64,000 nucleotides of DNA from Clostridiales bacterium (GTDB taxonomy: Bacteria > Actinomycetota > Coriobacteriia > Anaerosomatales > SLCP01), in assembly GCA_018333995.1 (NCBI GenBank), contig JAGXSG010000008.1:143210-207209 (forward strand). The letters are read 5' to 3'. Position numbers and translations under genes: made by a program. Each line of letters starts with the position of its first letter. Within the stretch, counting starts at the first letter, position 1. The notes beneath the pieces are model-generated. The model was not told the DNA's origin. It did no database searches and saw nothing but the letters and a program-made list of their open reading frames with translations. Of this stretch, positions 31,714-42,161 are shown one piece after another.

Positions 31714-33153
31714 ATGGACAGGCTCACAGACATCGCGCACGCGACCGCCGTGCGCCACTCGATGTTCCCGGCTGGCTTTCCGGTCGTGGTGATGGTGTCG
31801 GGCGGTGCCGACTCGGTAGCCCTGCTCCACCTCCTTGCCGCGGGTCATCTCGGAGATCGCCCCGATCTCACTGCCGTACACGTCAATCACTTGTTGCGGG
31901 GTGACGATGCCAAAAGCGACGAGGCGTTCGTGAACACCGAGTGCGCCCGGCTCGGCGTGGAGTGCCGGATCGAACGCGTTGACGTCGCCGCATACGCGCG
32001 CCGCCACGGCGGCAACATCGAGGACGCGGGACGCGAGGTGCGCTATCGCGTCGCGAGCAAGGAGGCCGAAAGCCTTGCTGCGCGCACTGGCGCGCCCCCG
32101 GCGGCTGTCCGAGTCGCGGTCGCGCACACGCTCGACGACCGTATCGAGACCCTCTGTATGCGCTTGCTCACCGGTGCCGGGGCAGGGGGTCTCGCCGCTA
32201 TCCGTCACGTCAGGGGCCGTGTCGTAAGGCCACTCCTCGATTGCCCGCGCCCTCTTGTTCGCGAGTGGCTCACCTTACAAGGGTTTGCGTGGCGCGAGGA
32301 TCCGACCAACGCAGACACCACCCGCTTGCGTGCGCACATCCGTCACGAGTTGCTGCCGGTCCTTGAGCGTATAGCCCCGGCGTTTCGGACGACGCTCGCG
32401 CGCTCGATGACCATTCTTGCCGAGGAAGACGAGATGCTCTCATCGATGGCTGCTGAGCTTGTCAAGGATTTCTCGGTGGACAGTGGATTTCCGGATGAGA
32501 TCGCGCTCGATCGGGCGATGATGCGGACGCTTCCGATGCCGATGAGACGGAGAGTGGTGCGTTACGTGGTCGCGGAGGCCTTCCCGCACGCGTCGCGGCT
32601 CGACTCAGAGCATGTGGAGGCGATCGTGTCAGGTCTGGACAGCGAGTCCTTCGCGCGCGATCTTCCCTACGGTCTGCGAGCGTATTCCGAGTACGGTAGA
32701 ATGATTGTCACGCGACAGGGGGATCGTTCCCTGGCCGTGGCACCTTGTTTGCTCCCCATACCTGGCACGGTCGATCTTGGTCTCGCGGGCACGTTGCATG
32801 CGGAGCCCGCCGCTTCTACAGCGGAAGTTTCGGGGCCCGATGAGGCAGTCGTCGACGTTGGCGAGGCTATGATGCTTGCGGTAGGCGCCGCTCAGCCTGG
32901 CGACCGGATGCGTCCGCTCGGTATGGTGGGGACCCGGAAGCTTTCCGACATGCTGATCGACGCGAAGGTTCCCAGACGCGAGCGGTCGCTTGTGCCGGTT
33001 GTCCGTGACGGCGATCGCATCGTGTGGGTGGCTGGCGTGAGGATGAGCGAAGAGTGCAAGGTGGGTCCGCATACACGCCGAGCCGTGCGGCTCACGTGGG
33101 AGCGGCGGGTACACAGTGGGGCTTGGCCGCCCACAACCGAGTGCGGCGAGTGA
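31714..33153 (+). CDS. tilS: tRNA(Ile)-lysidine synthase
   Basis: The 479-residue protein has the PP-loop ATP-binding motif SGGADS (about residues 29-34), HVNHLLRGDDAKSDEAFV, AHTLDDRIETLCMRLLTGAGAGGLAAI and RPLLDCPRPLVREWL, followed by the C-terminal substrate-binding domains ending in MRPLGMVGTRKLSDMLIDAKVPRRER. It makes lysidine at C34 of the tRNA reading AUA. ATG 31714 chosen, since the family begins here. The gene order tilS-hpt-ftsH is conserved in Gram-positive bacteria. Confidence 0.95.
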   Translation: MDRLTDIAHATAVRHSMFPAGFPVVVMVSGGADSVALLHLLAAGHLGDRPDLTAVHVNHLLRGDDAKSDEAFVNTECARLGVECRIERVDVAAYARRHGGNIEDAGREVRYRVASKEAESLAARTGAPPAAVRVAVAHTLDDRIETLCMRLLTGAGAGGLAAIRHVRGRVVRPLLDCPRPLVREWLTLQGFAWREDPTNADTTRLRAHIRHELLPVLERIAPAFRTTLARSMTILAEEDEMLSSMAAELVKDFSVDSGFPDEIALDRAMMRTLPMPMRRRVVRYVVAEAFPHASRLDSEHVEAIVSGLDSESFARDLPYGLRAYSEYGRMIVTRQGDRSLAVAPCLLPIPGTVDLGLAGTLHAEPAASTAEVSGPDEAVVDVGEAMMLAVGAAQPGDRMRPLGMVGTRKLSDMLIDAKVPRRERSLVPVVRDGDRIVWVAGVRMSEECKVGPHTRRAVRLTWERRVHSGAWPPTTECGE

Positions 33154-33171
33154 TTCGACGGGAGATATTTG

Positions 33172-33711
33172 ATGCACCCCGATCTCGACCATATCGTGCT
33201 CACCGAAGAGCAGATTCAACGGCGCGTAGCCGAGCTGGGTGAGCGGATCAGTGTCGACTACGGCGATGAGGCGGTGCTGCTCATCGCGGTGTTGCGCGGA
33301 GCGACGCTATTCATAGCGGACTTGGCGCGGCGTATCACTTCGCCCGTTGAGATCGACTTCATGGCGGTTTCGAGTTACGGCTCTTCCATCCAGTCATCGG
33401 GCGTCGTTCGAATCATCAAGGATCTTGAGGAACTTATCGAGGGCAGGCATGTGATCCTCGTCGAGGATATTCTTGATACCGGTCTCACGCTCAAGTATCT
33501 GCTGAGAAACCTCGCGTCCCGTAAGCCGGCGTCACTCGAAGTGGTCGCGCTATTGAGCAAGCACGGTAAGCAGAGGGTACCTATCACCTGTAAGTACGTT
33601 GGATTCGAGGTGCCCGACGAGTTCGTCGTAGGATATGGCCTCGACTACGCGGAGCGCTATCGCAACCTGCCCTACATCGGCGTGCTCAGAGCGGATATCT
33701 ACAGCGAGTAG
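33172..33711 (+). CDS. hpt: Hypoxanthine phosphoribosyltransferase
   Basis: The 179-residue phosphoribosyltransferase has the PRPP-binding motif VILVEDILDTGLTLKYLL, the flexible-loop sequence AVSSYGSSIQSSG and the C-terminal FVVGYGLDYAERYRNLPYIGVL. It salvages hypoxanthine/guanine to IMP/GMP. ATG 33172, 18 bp after tilS. Confidence 0.95.
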   Translation: MHPDLDHIVLTEEQIQRRVAELGERISVDYGDEAVLLIAVLRGATLFIADLARRITSPVEIDFMAVSSYGSSIQSSGVVRIIKDLEELIEGRHVILVEDILDTGLTLKYLLRNLASRKPASLEVVALLSKHGKQRVPITCKYVGFEVPDEFVVGYGLDYAERYRNLPYIGVLRADIYSE

Positions 33712-33748
33712 CCCTGTGGCTGCGCGCACCGGAGGAGAATGAGGACTG

Positions 33749-35758
<2,010 letters not shown>

Positions 35759-35802
35759 CGGGCAGGTTCTGAACTCGGAGTTGGCCACGAAGGGGGGAGT
35801 GC

Positions 35803-37008
35803 ATGGGCGAAGACGGAACGCGCGGCGCGCTCTCCAACGCGGTCCGTCCTCTCGCGGCGCGCGTTCGGGGCCTGATTGAGGCTCTGCCGTTCTGTCCGGA
35901 ACGGCGAGTGCGCAATAACCAGCTGCTCGAAGCCTTAAACGACGTCGCCTCCGCGGTTTCTTCGCGGTTGTCGGTGGAAGACATTCTCGACACGGTGGTC
36001 GATCGCGCGAAGCTACTCTCGGGTACCGATAAGACAGCGATCGTGCTCGCTGCCGAGCGTGAGGGATCGCTCGACTACGAAACTCTCACTGTGCGGGGCC
36101 GTCGAGACACCCATCCCGAGGAGTGGTGGATTGAGCGTGTCCGGCAGGTTGCTCCGGTCGTGCTGGCCGAGGGCAACCCCCGTCTCGAGCCGATCCACGA
36201 ACATAACGGATGGTTGCTGTGCTTGCCGCTTAGGATTCGCGAACAAGGGATCGGGCTGCTGTGCGCGATCAACGACGTGAACTCGCCGTTTGTTGATCAT
36301 CAAATCGAGTCATTGCGCATCGTCGCGTCGTTCGCTGCCGCTGCTGTCGAGAACGCTCGCTTGTCCGAGGAGCACCGCAACGTGTTGCTTGCCTCAGAGC
36401 GCGACCGAATCGCGCGAGAGATGCACGACGGGATATCGCAGTCGCTGTTTTCCATCTCTCTTGGCCTCGAGGTTTGTCGCAAGCAGGTGCTGCGGGATCC
36501 CAAGGTCGTTGCGGCGCGACTCGAGGAGTTGCAGGACGAGCTGACGGTCAGCATGGCGGAGCTGCGCCGCGTCATCTACGATCTGCGTCCCGCGAAACTT
36601 GCGGAGCTTGGCCTCGCCGCTTCCATCGAGCAGTGGATCAAGGAGGCGACGGCTGGGCGTCCGCTCACAGGAAGTCTCGTCGTCCGGGGTGACTCGCGTC
36701 TCGTTTCCGGCGCCACCGAAGCGTGTCTCTACCGGGTGGCGAAGGAGGCGATCAGCAACGTCGTGCGGCACTCGGGCGCGTCCTCGTTCGAAGCCCTACT
36801 CGATTACCACGCTCACTCGGTCATCCTCCTCGTTGCCGACAATGGCAACGGCTTTGATCTCAAGGAGGCGCGCGCCGCAGCCGCCCACCGGCGCGGATCG
36901 CTTGGCCTATACAGCATCGGGTACCGGGTGCGCGCAGAGGGAGGGACCGTGCGAGTCCGGAGCGTCCCGGGGGAAGGTACACAGGTGAGGGTCGAGATTC
37001 CGTTGTGA
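35803..37008 (+). CDS. GAF-domain sensor histidine kinase (NarL-partner class)
   Basis: The 401-residue soluble kinase has a GAF domain at about residues 45-185 (LNDVASAVSSRLSVEDILDTV to IVASFAAAAVENARL), a HisKA_3 dimerisation region with the phosphoacceptor His208 in ERDRIAREMHDGISQSL, and an HATPase domain (EAISNVVRHSGA, DNGNGFD, GSLGLYSIGYRV). There is no membrane segment, so the signal is probably intracellular. It is followed 13 bp later by a NarL-type response regulator, its likely partner. Confidence 0.92.
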   Translation: MGEDGTRGALSNAVRPLAARVRGLIEALPFCPERRVRNNQLLEALNDVASAVSSRLSVEDILDTVVDRAKLLSGTDKTAIVLAAEREGSLDYETLTVRGRRDTHPEEWWIERVRQVAPVVLAEGNPRLEPIHEHNGWLLCLPLRIREQGIGLLCAINDVNSPFVDHQIESLRIVASFAAAAVENARLSEEHRNVLLASERDRIAREMHDGISQSLFSISLGLEVCRKQVLRDPKVVAARLEELQDELTVSMAELRRVIYDLRPAKLAELGLAASIEQWIKEATAGRPLTGSLVVRGDSRLVSGATEACLYRVAKEAISNVVRHSGASSFEALLDYHAHSVILLVADNGNGFDLKEARAAAAHRRGSLGLYSIGYRVRAEGGTVRVRSVPGEGTQVRVEIPL

Positions 37009-37021
37009 AGTGAGGGTCGCC

Positions 37022-37690
37022 GTGGGCGAGTTGCGTGTGTTCATAGCTGACGACCACGAGCTTGTCCGCTACGCGCTCAGGGGACTGCTCGAGGGAGAGC
37101 CCGGCATAGTGGTGTGCGGGGAGGCGGCGACCGGCGACGAGGTGATCGATGGCGTGTGCGACGCCGCCCCAGACGTCTTGTTACTCGATCTGCGCATGCC
37201 CGGACCGGGAGGGGTCGAGGTCTGCAGGGCCGTCAAGGATCTGTGCCCAGGCGTTCACGTGCTCGTGCTTACAAGTTTTGACGACGAAGACGAGCTGTTT
37301 GGCGTCTTGAGGGCAGGCGCGTCTGGATACCTGCTCAAGGACTCTCCGCCATCGCACGTCGCGCAAGCCGTCAGATCCGTGGCTGACGACCAAGTAGTGC
37401 TTGACTCGTCGATCGCGGGAAGGGTCATCTCCGGAACGCCGCCGCGAAGCGCCGTCGACGAATCGGCGGCTGCGGCAATTCGTGAGATGCTCTCACAGCG
37501 CGAGCTCGAAGTCTTGGCGTTAATGGCGAGGGGGATGAGCAACAAGGAGATCGGACGAGCGCTGTGGATCGGGGAGACGACCGTCAAGACGCACGTCAGT
37601 CACATCCTGCGCAAACTCGACAGGGCCGACCGCACCCAGGCGGTGCTCGCGGCCGTCCGCCTCGGCATCGTGTCCATGAGCGCGGAGTGA
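37022..37690 (+). CDS. NarL/LuxR-type response regulator
   Basis: The 222-residue protein has a receiver domain with phosphoacceptor D56 (LLLDLRMPG), acidic pair D10-D11 and Lys in YLLKD, then a LuxR helix-turn-helix (SQRELEVLALMARGMSNKEI, GETTVKTHVSHILRKL). GTG 37022 is chosen because GAGGG lies 7 nt upstream; GTG 37010 has no ribosome site. It pairs with the GAF kinase and lies directly before the Tad pilus locus, which may be one of its targets (position only). Confidence 0.92.
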   Translation: MGELRVFIADDHELVRYALRGLLEGEPGIVVCGEAATGDEVIDGVCDAAPDVLLLDLRMPGPGGVEVCRAVKDLCPGVHVLVLTSFDDEDELFGVLRAGASGYLLKDSPPSHVAQAVRSVADDQVVLDSSIAGRVISGTPPRSAVDESAAAAIREMLSQRELEVLALMARGMSNKEIGRALWIGETTVKTHVSHILRKLDRADRTQAVLAAVRLGIVSMSAE

Positions 37691-37842
37691 GCCCGGCGGG
37701 AGCACGCGTACCCTAAAATCCAGCGGGTCGCGCTCATCCATCAGTATGAGGCGCGTTCGTACTCGACGACGGGGCAAGCATACCGGCGGACGATGACCTC
37801 CCTTCCTGCGGCTGGGCATGATGACGGTGAGGTCTGACTCAG

Positions 37843-37889
37843 CCGCCGCGTCCCAGAGCCTCTCGCTACGAATCGGAGGGACGCGGCGG
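37843..37889 (+). promoter_or_regulatory. Strong leader hairpin upstream of the Flp pilin gene
   Basis: A perfect 12-bp stem, CCGCCGCGTCCC (37843-37854) with GGGACGCGGCGG (37878-37889), encloses a 23-nt loop. No T tract follows, so it is not an ordinary terminator. It lies 43 bp before the pilin start, in the 241-bp gap after the response regulator, and may stabilise or regulate the pilin mRNA. Confidence 0.55.
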
Positions 37890-37931
37890 ACTCCGGAGCC
37901 GCGTGGCGGTTCCAGGGGGGAGGTGTGTGAG

Positions 37932-38105
37932 ATGTTGAAGTTGTATGTCAAGGCTCGCACCTGGATGGACAGGGACGAGGGAGCGACCGCCGTCGAGTAC
38001 GGGATCATGGTGGCGGCCATCGCGGCGGTGATCGTGGCTGTCGTGTTCCTGATCGGCGAGGAGATACTCGTCGCGTTCGAAACCGTCCTCGACGAGCTGC
38101 AGTAG
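37932..38105 (+). CDS. flp: Flp-type pilin
   Basis: The 57-residue prepilin has a basic leader (MLKLYVKARTWMDRDEG), the processing site G/ATAVEYGIM recognised by the TadV/CpaA prepilin peptidase, and a hydrophobic helix (VAAIAAVIVAVVFLIG). It is the major subunit of Flp (Tad) pili. ATG 37932 follows AGGTG after a GGGGGG run. It is the first gene of the Tad locus. No prepilin peptidase gene lies in the window. Confidence 0.93.
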   Translation: MLKLYVKARTWMDRDEGATAVEYGIMVAAIAAVIVAVVFLIGEEILVAFETVLDELQ

Positions 38106-38216
38106 TGATGTGAGTTCCGAACGCGACCAGGGATCCTGCGCTTGCGTCGCGGGGTCCCTTGTCGCGTCAGATGCTCACTCAAGTCCCGTCGGCACCGATG
38201 CGGGGAGGGGAGACAG

Positions 38217-38660
38217 ATGATGCGCGCACGAATCGAGCCGGGCGCTCCGCGTGACGGCGGCGCGGCCGCCGTGGAGTTTGCGATCGTCGCGTTTGTGCTC
38301 GTCCTCCTGCTGTTCGGAATCATCCAGTTCGGCCATCTGTTCTTCCAGTGGCTTGAGGTCACTCACGCCGCGCGGGAGGGAGCGCGCTGGGCGGCGCTCG
38401 GCAACCCGACTGGGAGCGTGGTTACACCCGGTACCACGAAATTCAAGGTGCGAGAGGCCGCTCCGGGCCTGAATCCCCCACTCTCTGACCCCCAGATCCA
38501 GGTGAGCCCGTCGAATCCGGCGGGCAGCGCTGGGCAACCAGTCCGCGTGACCGTCAGGTATCCCACCCCCCTGTTCGCACCGCTGATGCAAAACCTCTTC
38601 GGTGTGGGGGGCGCTACGACGTTCGAGCTGCAGAGCTCGGCGGTTCAAAGAATCGAGTGA
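38217..38660 (+). CDS. tadE: TadE-like pseudopilin
   Basis: The 147-residue protein has the TadE N-terminus: GGAAAVEFAIVAFVLVLLLFGIIQFGHLFF and VTHAAREGARWAALG. The Glu five residues into the hydrophobic helix is typical of a pilin-like processing site. ATG 38217 (or the adjacent 38220) follows GGGGAGGGGAG. It is a minor pseudopilin of the Tad assembly system. Confidence 0.88.
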   Translation: MMRARIEPGAPRDGGAAAVEFAIVAFVLVLLLFGIIQFGHLFFQWLEVTHAAREGARWAALGNPTGSVVTPGTTKFKVREAAPGLNPPLSDPQIQVSPSNPAGSAGQPVRVTVRYPTPLFAPLMQNLFGVGGATTFELQSSAVQRIE

Positions 38661-38665
38661 GTGCC

Positions 38666-40201
38666 ATGAACTCGCATAAGACACGTCTTAGAGACGAGCA
38701 CGGAGCGGTCGCGGTGACCGTGGCGATCCTCATGATCGTCTTTCTTGGCATGGCCGCGCTCGTCGTCGACATGGGTTACCTGTACACGGTCAAACGTCAG
38801 CTTCAGGCGGCCGCCGATGCCGCCGCTCTCGCGGGCGTACGTGAACTTGCGGCTGGTGCCGGCGTGCCGACTGTGCTCGCGATGGCGGAAGAGTACGCGA
38901 GCAGGAATGCGGCGGCACCCGCGGGTGAGCTTGCGATGGTCGACGGCGAGCCGCTCACTGAAGTGGGCGCGGATTTTGTGCGCGTGACCGTGGAACAGCC
39001 GTCTCCGCTCTTCTTCGGGCGGATCGTCACTCCCGGCCCGGCGAACATCCAGGCGACAGCCGAGGCGAGAATCGCTTATGTGACGGGGATGCGGGGGCTC
39101 ATCCCAGTCGGGTTGCCGATACTCCGCGCGACACGGGTGTATGCGTGGCTTGACGGCGCTCAGGGGCAAGGCGTCTGGCTCACGAAGGGTACGGACGGAC
39201 TCTGGTCGGGCAGTCTGCCGGTGCCCGCGCTTGGGGCGGACACGTCGCGGCGGGTGAATCTTGACGTTTACAACGAGCAGGACTTCAAGCAGGAGTTCCG
39301 GAACGTATCGATCGTCCACGCGATCGGAGCCACACGGCCGTACCGGTCGGTGAACGTGAGTCCGGCGATCGTGCGCAACCATCCCGGCTCGGTGGAACCG
39401 GGTAGCGTCACGGTGAATGTCGCAGGAACCGGTCAGACGACGATACGCCTCGACGGTGTCACCCGTACGGGGACCGGCACGTACTCGGTGACGCTGTCCG
39501 CTCCGGACACGACCGAGCTTCGGGGCGAGTTCGGTATCGATCTGTGGGTCGGGAACCGCGCACAGGGTCAGCCCGAGCTCGATGACGCCGCGATCGTGAA
39601 CTCGGTCCGGTCGACGCATCCGCTCGGCTCGGTGGAGCTGGCCAACCGGTTCTTCACGCCGGGTACCGCTGGCTCGACCAACATCACGGTGGGCTTCACC
39701 GATTACGCGTTCGGAGAGGTCTACCACATGAAGCTCGAGAGCGACCCCGAGGTGGGCAATTTCAGCGCTGTGACGTTCGAAGGCGGCGGAGCTTCCGCCT
39801 ACAGGGACGACCTGCAGAACGGCTACGACGGCATCGTTCGCCTCGGACAAGTCATCGACACCGAGCCAGGTAACATGGCAGGTCCCACCCGCCAGGGCAT
39901 CACGGACAGGCTTCGCGCCGGGGTCGACTTCGACACCTGGGTCGCGCAGGGCATGCCGCGCACTTCGTCGCGTCTCGTGTACGTCCCGGTGACCGAGCGC
40001 ATCGAGCCGATTGCGGGCCGAAGCCGCCTGAGGGTGGTCTCGTTTGCGGCGTTTTACCTGGAGCCGCAACAGGGCGGCGCGGACATCATCGGCCGATTTG
40101 TCGAGTACGTTTTGCCCTCTGACGTCTATGACGACACGCCTCCGGATTCAGGGCTGTATCTGGAGACGTTTCGCCTGGTGACGCCCCAGACCGAGATGTA
40201 G
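38666..40201 (+). CDS. tadG: TadG-like pilus assembly protein
   Basis: The 511-residue protein has the TadG N-terminal sequence (EHGAVAVTVAILMIVFLGMA, ALVVDMGYLYTVKRQLQAAADAAALAG): one membrane helix followed by a helix of the Ala/Gln-rich type. The long remainder (residues 130-500) is an extracytoplasmic, Thr/Val-rich region with Ig-like or beta-sandwich texture and no von Willebrand MIDAS motif. A GTG at 38657 overlapping the tadE stop is an alternative start. TadG-like proteins anchor or assemble the pilus at the cell surface. Confidence 0.85.
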   Translation: MNSHKTRLRDEHGAVAVTVAILMIVFLGMAALVVDMGYLYTVKRQLQAAADAAALAGVRELAAGAGVPTVLAMAEEYASRNAAAPAGELAMVDGEPLTEVGADFVRVTVEQPSPLFFGRIVTPGPANIQATAEARIAYVTGMRGLIPVGLPILRATRVYAWLDGAQGQGVWLTKGTDGLWSGSLPVPALGADTSRRVNLDVYNEQDFKQEFRNVSIVHAIGATRPYRSVNVSPAIVRNHPGSVEPGSVTVNVAGTGQTTIRLDGVTRTGTGTYSVTLSAPDTTELRGEFGIDLWVGNRAQGQPELDDAAIVNSVRSTHPLGSVELANRFFTPGTAGSTNITVGFTDYAFGEVYHMKLESDPEVGNFSAVTFEGGGASAYRDDLQNGYDGIVRLGQVIDTEPGNMAGPTRQGITDRLRAGVDFDTWVAQGMPRTSSRLVYVPVTERIEPIAGRSRLRVVSFAAFYLEPQQGGADIIGRFVEYVLPSDVYDDTPPDSGLYLETFRLVTPQTEM

Positions 40202-40218
40202 GAACCGATAGAAGGGAC

Positions 40219-40983
40219 ATGTCCATGCGCTCCCGGCTGCTGATACTCGTCACCGCGATCGTGTTCGGCCTGCTCGCCGCGGTGTTGACAGGGCGCTACC
40301 TCGCCTCTCTCGAGCGCGGGGTGGCCGCCGAGGACGAGCCGATCGAGGTGCTCGTGGCGCAGGAGGCACTGGAGCGTGGCGCCGCCGCGGACCAACTGAT
40401 CGCCGACGGTCTCATCGTCCGGGAGAGCATTCCGCGGCGCTACGTGGCCGACGAAGCCGTCTCGTCCGTGGCGGCGATCGAAGGCAGGGTTCTCGCGGAG
40501 AACATCTCGAAGGGTGAGCAGATCACTCAGGTGCGGTTCAAGTTCCCAGCCGAGGCGGGTCTTGCCTACGGCATCCCCGAGGACCACGTTGCGGTGTCCA
40601 TCCCCAACGACGCTGTCAAGGGGGTCGCAGGGCTTGTGAAGCCTGGCGACTTTGTCATGGCGGTCGTGACGTTTGATCCCGGCCCCCAAGGCGAGGCGAT
40701 AAGCCGCGTCTTCATCCCGAGAGCCCGGGTGCTCGCGGTTGGCGGGGCGATCGGAGCCGAGCCGCCCGCGGCTAGAGAGCAAGGTGTGCTCGGGGGGCAG
40801 ACTGAGGAGGCCGGCGAGCCGCAGGCCCCCTCCACCATCACGCTCGCGCTTCCTCCCGCTGATGTCGAGCGGCTCGTTTTTGCGGAGGAGAAGGGCACTG
40901 TCTGGCTCGCGCTCATCGGCTCCGCGGCCACTGAGATACCGGCGACACGGGGCCAGACCCTCCGGTCCGTCCTCGCGGACTAG
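40219..40983 (+). CDS. cpaB: CpaB/RcpC-type pilus assembly protein (SAF domain)
   Basis: The 254-residue protein has one N-terminal helix (LLILVTAIVFGLLAAVLTG), an SAF domain (VLVAQEALERGAAADQLIAD, IEGRVLAENISKGEQITQ) and the C-terminal RcpC domain (VAVSIPNDAVKGVAGLVKPGDFV). It is a periplasmic/outside-face component of Tad pili. A Pro/Glu-rich insertion (EPPAAREQGVLGGQTEEAGE) interrupts the second domain. Confidence 0.88.
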   Translation: MSMRSRLLILVTAIVFGLLAAVLTGRYLASLERGVAAEDEPIEVLVAQEALERGAAADQLIADGLIVRESIPRRYVADEAVSSVAAIEGRVLAENISKGEQITQVRFKFPAEAGLAYGIPEDHVAVSIPNDAVKGVAGLVKPGDFVMAVVTFDPGPQGEAISRVFIPRARVLAVGGAIGAEPPAAREQGVLGGQTEEAGEPQAPSTITLALPPADVERLVFAEEKGTVWLALIGSAATEIPATRGQTLRSVLAD

Positions 40984-40991
40984 GGGGCACC

Positions 40992-42161
40992 GTGGGCGCG
41001 ATCATCATCGTCGACCGGGACCCGGAGTTCTCCTCGAAGCTCGAGAAGCTGCTCTGCCGCGAGCCGGGTCAGAGTGTACTTGTCGTTCCCGCGCTCGGCA
41101 GGATCGCTGATCAGGTCGCGGAGACCGACGCGCTTGTGGTGGTGTTTGGCCCCTCATTGCCGCTCGACGGCGTGATGGAGGCGGCCGCGCCACTCGCCGC
41201 CCGCCAGCCGACGACGGCGTCGGTGCTTGTCGTACCGAAGATCACCACCGAGCTCATGCGACAGGCGATGCGTTCGGGATTCAACGACGTCGTGGGTGCG
41301 GACGGGACGTTTGGCGAGGTTGCCTCGGCGGTGCTCGACGCCGGCGCTGACGTGCTCAAGCGCCGGGAAGCGTCCGGCTGGGCGACCGGCGGGCAGGGCT
41401 TGCCGGATGGCCGGGGCCACGTCGCCACCGTGTTTAGCACGAAGGGTGGCGTGGGCAAGACCGTCATCGCGAGCAACCTCGGTGTCGCGCTTGCGGGAAA
41501 CCTGGGAAAGCGTACGGTCCTGCTCGACCTCGATCTGCGCTTTGGGGACACGGGCATCATGCTTGGGCTGAGACCCGAACGCACCATCTACGATGCCGTG
41601 CAGGCGTTCGACCGGCTTGACGCTTCGATGATGCGAGGCTACCTCACCCGTCACCCATCCGGTCTCGACGTGCTTCTCGCGCCGCTGCGCCCCGAAGAAG
41701 CTGAGTCCGTGACCGCATCACGGTTGGCGCGCATTATCGGTTTGCTTCGCGAGGACGCTGACGTTGTAGTCATCGACACGCCGGCGGCGTTCGACGACAC
41801 GGTGCTCACCGCCATCGACAAGAGCGACGAGGTGTTCGCTGTGGCCACGATGGACGTTGCGAGTATCAAGAACACGCGCATCTCACTGCAGAAGCTCCGG
41901 CAACTCGGATACGGGGACGGTCTCGTGAAGCTCGTGCTCAACCGCGCTGATAGCAAGGTGTGGCTCGAGCTCTCGGAGGTCGAACGGGCGGTCGAGGGTG
42001 ACATTGTCGGCAAGATACCGAGCGACCGGCTCGTGCCGCGCTCGGTAAACAAGGGGACGCCGGTCGTCACCGACGCCCCGAAGTCGCCGGTCGCCCGCAG
42101 TCTCGTCGACCTGGCTCGCTTGATCGTCGCGCACAAGGAGGCGAGAAACAATGTCGCTTAA
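40992..42161 (+). CDS. cpaE: CpaE/TadZ-type ParA ATPase
   Basis: The 389-residue protein has an atypical receiver-like N-terminal domain (IIIVDRDPEFSSKLEKLL) lacking a clear phosphoacceptor, then a ParA/MinD ATPase with KGGVGKT (151-157), LLDLDLRFGD and VVIDTPAAFDD. It localises the Tad machine to its site in the cell. GTG start 9 bp after cpaB, with an 11-bp overlap into cpaF. Confidence 0.9.
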   Translation: MGAIIIVDRDPEFSSKLEKLLCREPGQSVLVVPALGRIADQVAETDALVVVFGPSLPLDGVMEAAAPLAARQPTTASVLVVPKITTELMRQAMRSGFNDVVGADGTFGEVASAVLDAGADVLKRREASGWATGGQGLPDGRGHVATVFSTKGGVGKTVIASNLGVALAGNLGKRTVLLDLDLRFGDTGIMLGLRPERTIYDAVQAFDRLDASMMRGYLTRHPSGLDVLLAPLRPEEAESVTASRLARIIGLLREDADVVVIDTPAAFDDTVLTAIDKSDEVFAVATMDVASIKNTRISLQKLRQLGYGDGLVKLVLNRADSKVWLELSEVERAVEGDIVGKIPSDRLVPRSVNKGTPVVTDAPKSPVARSLVDLARLIVAHKEARNNVA

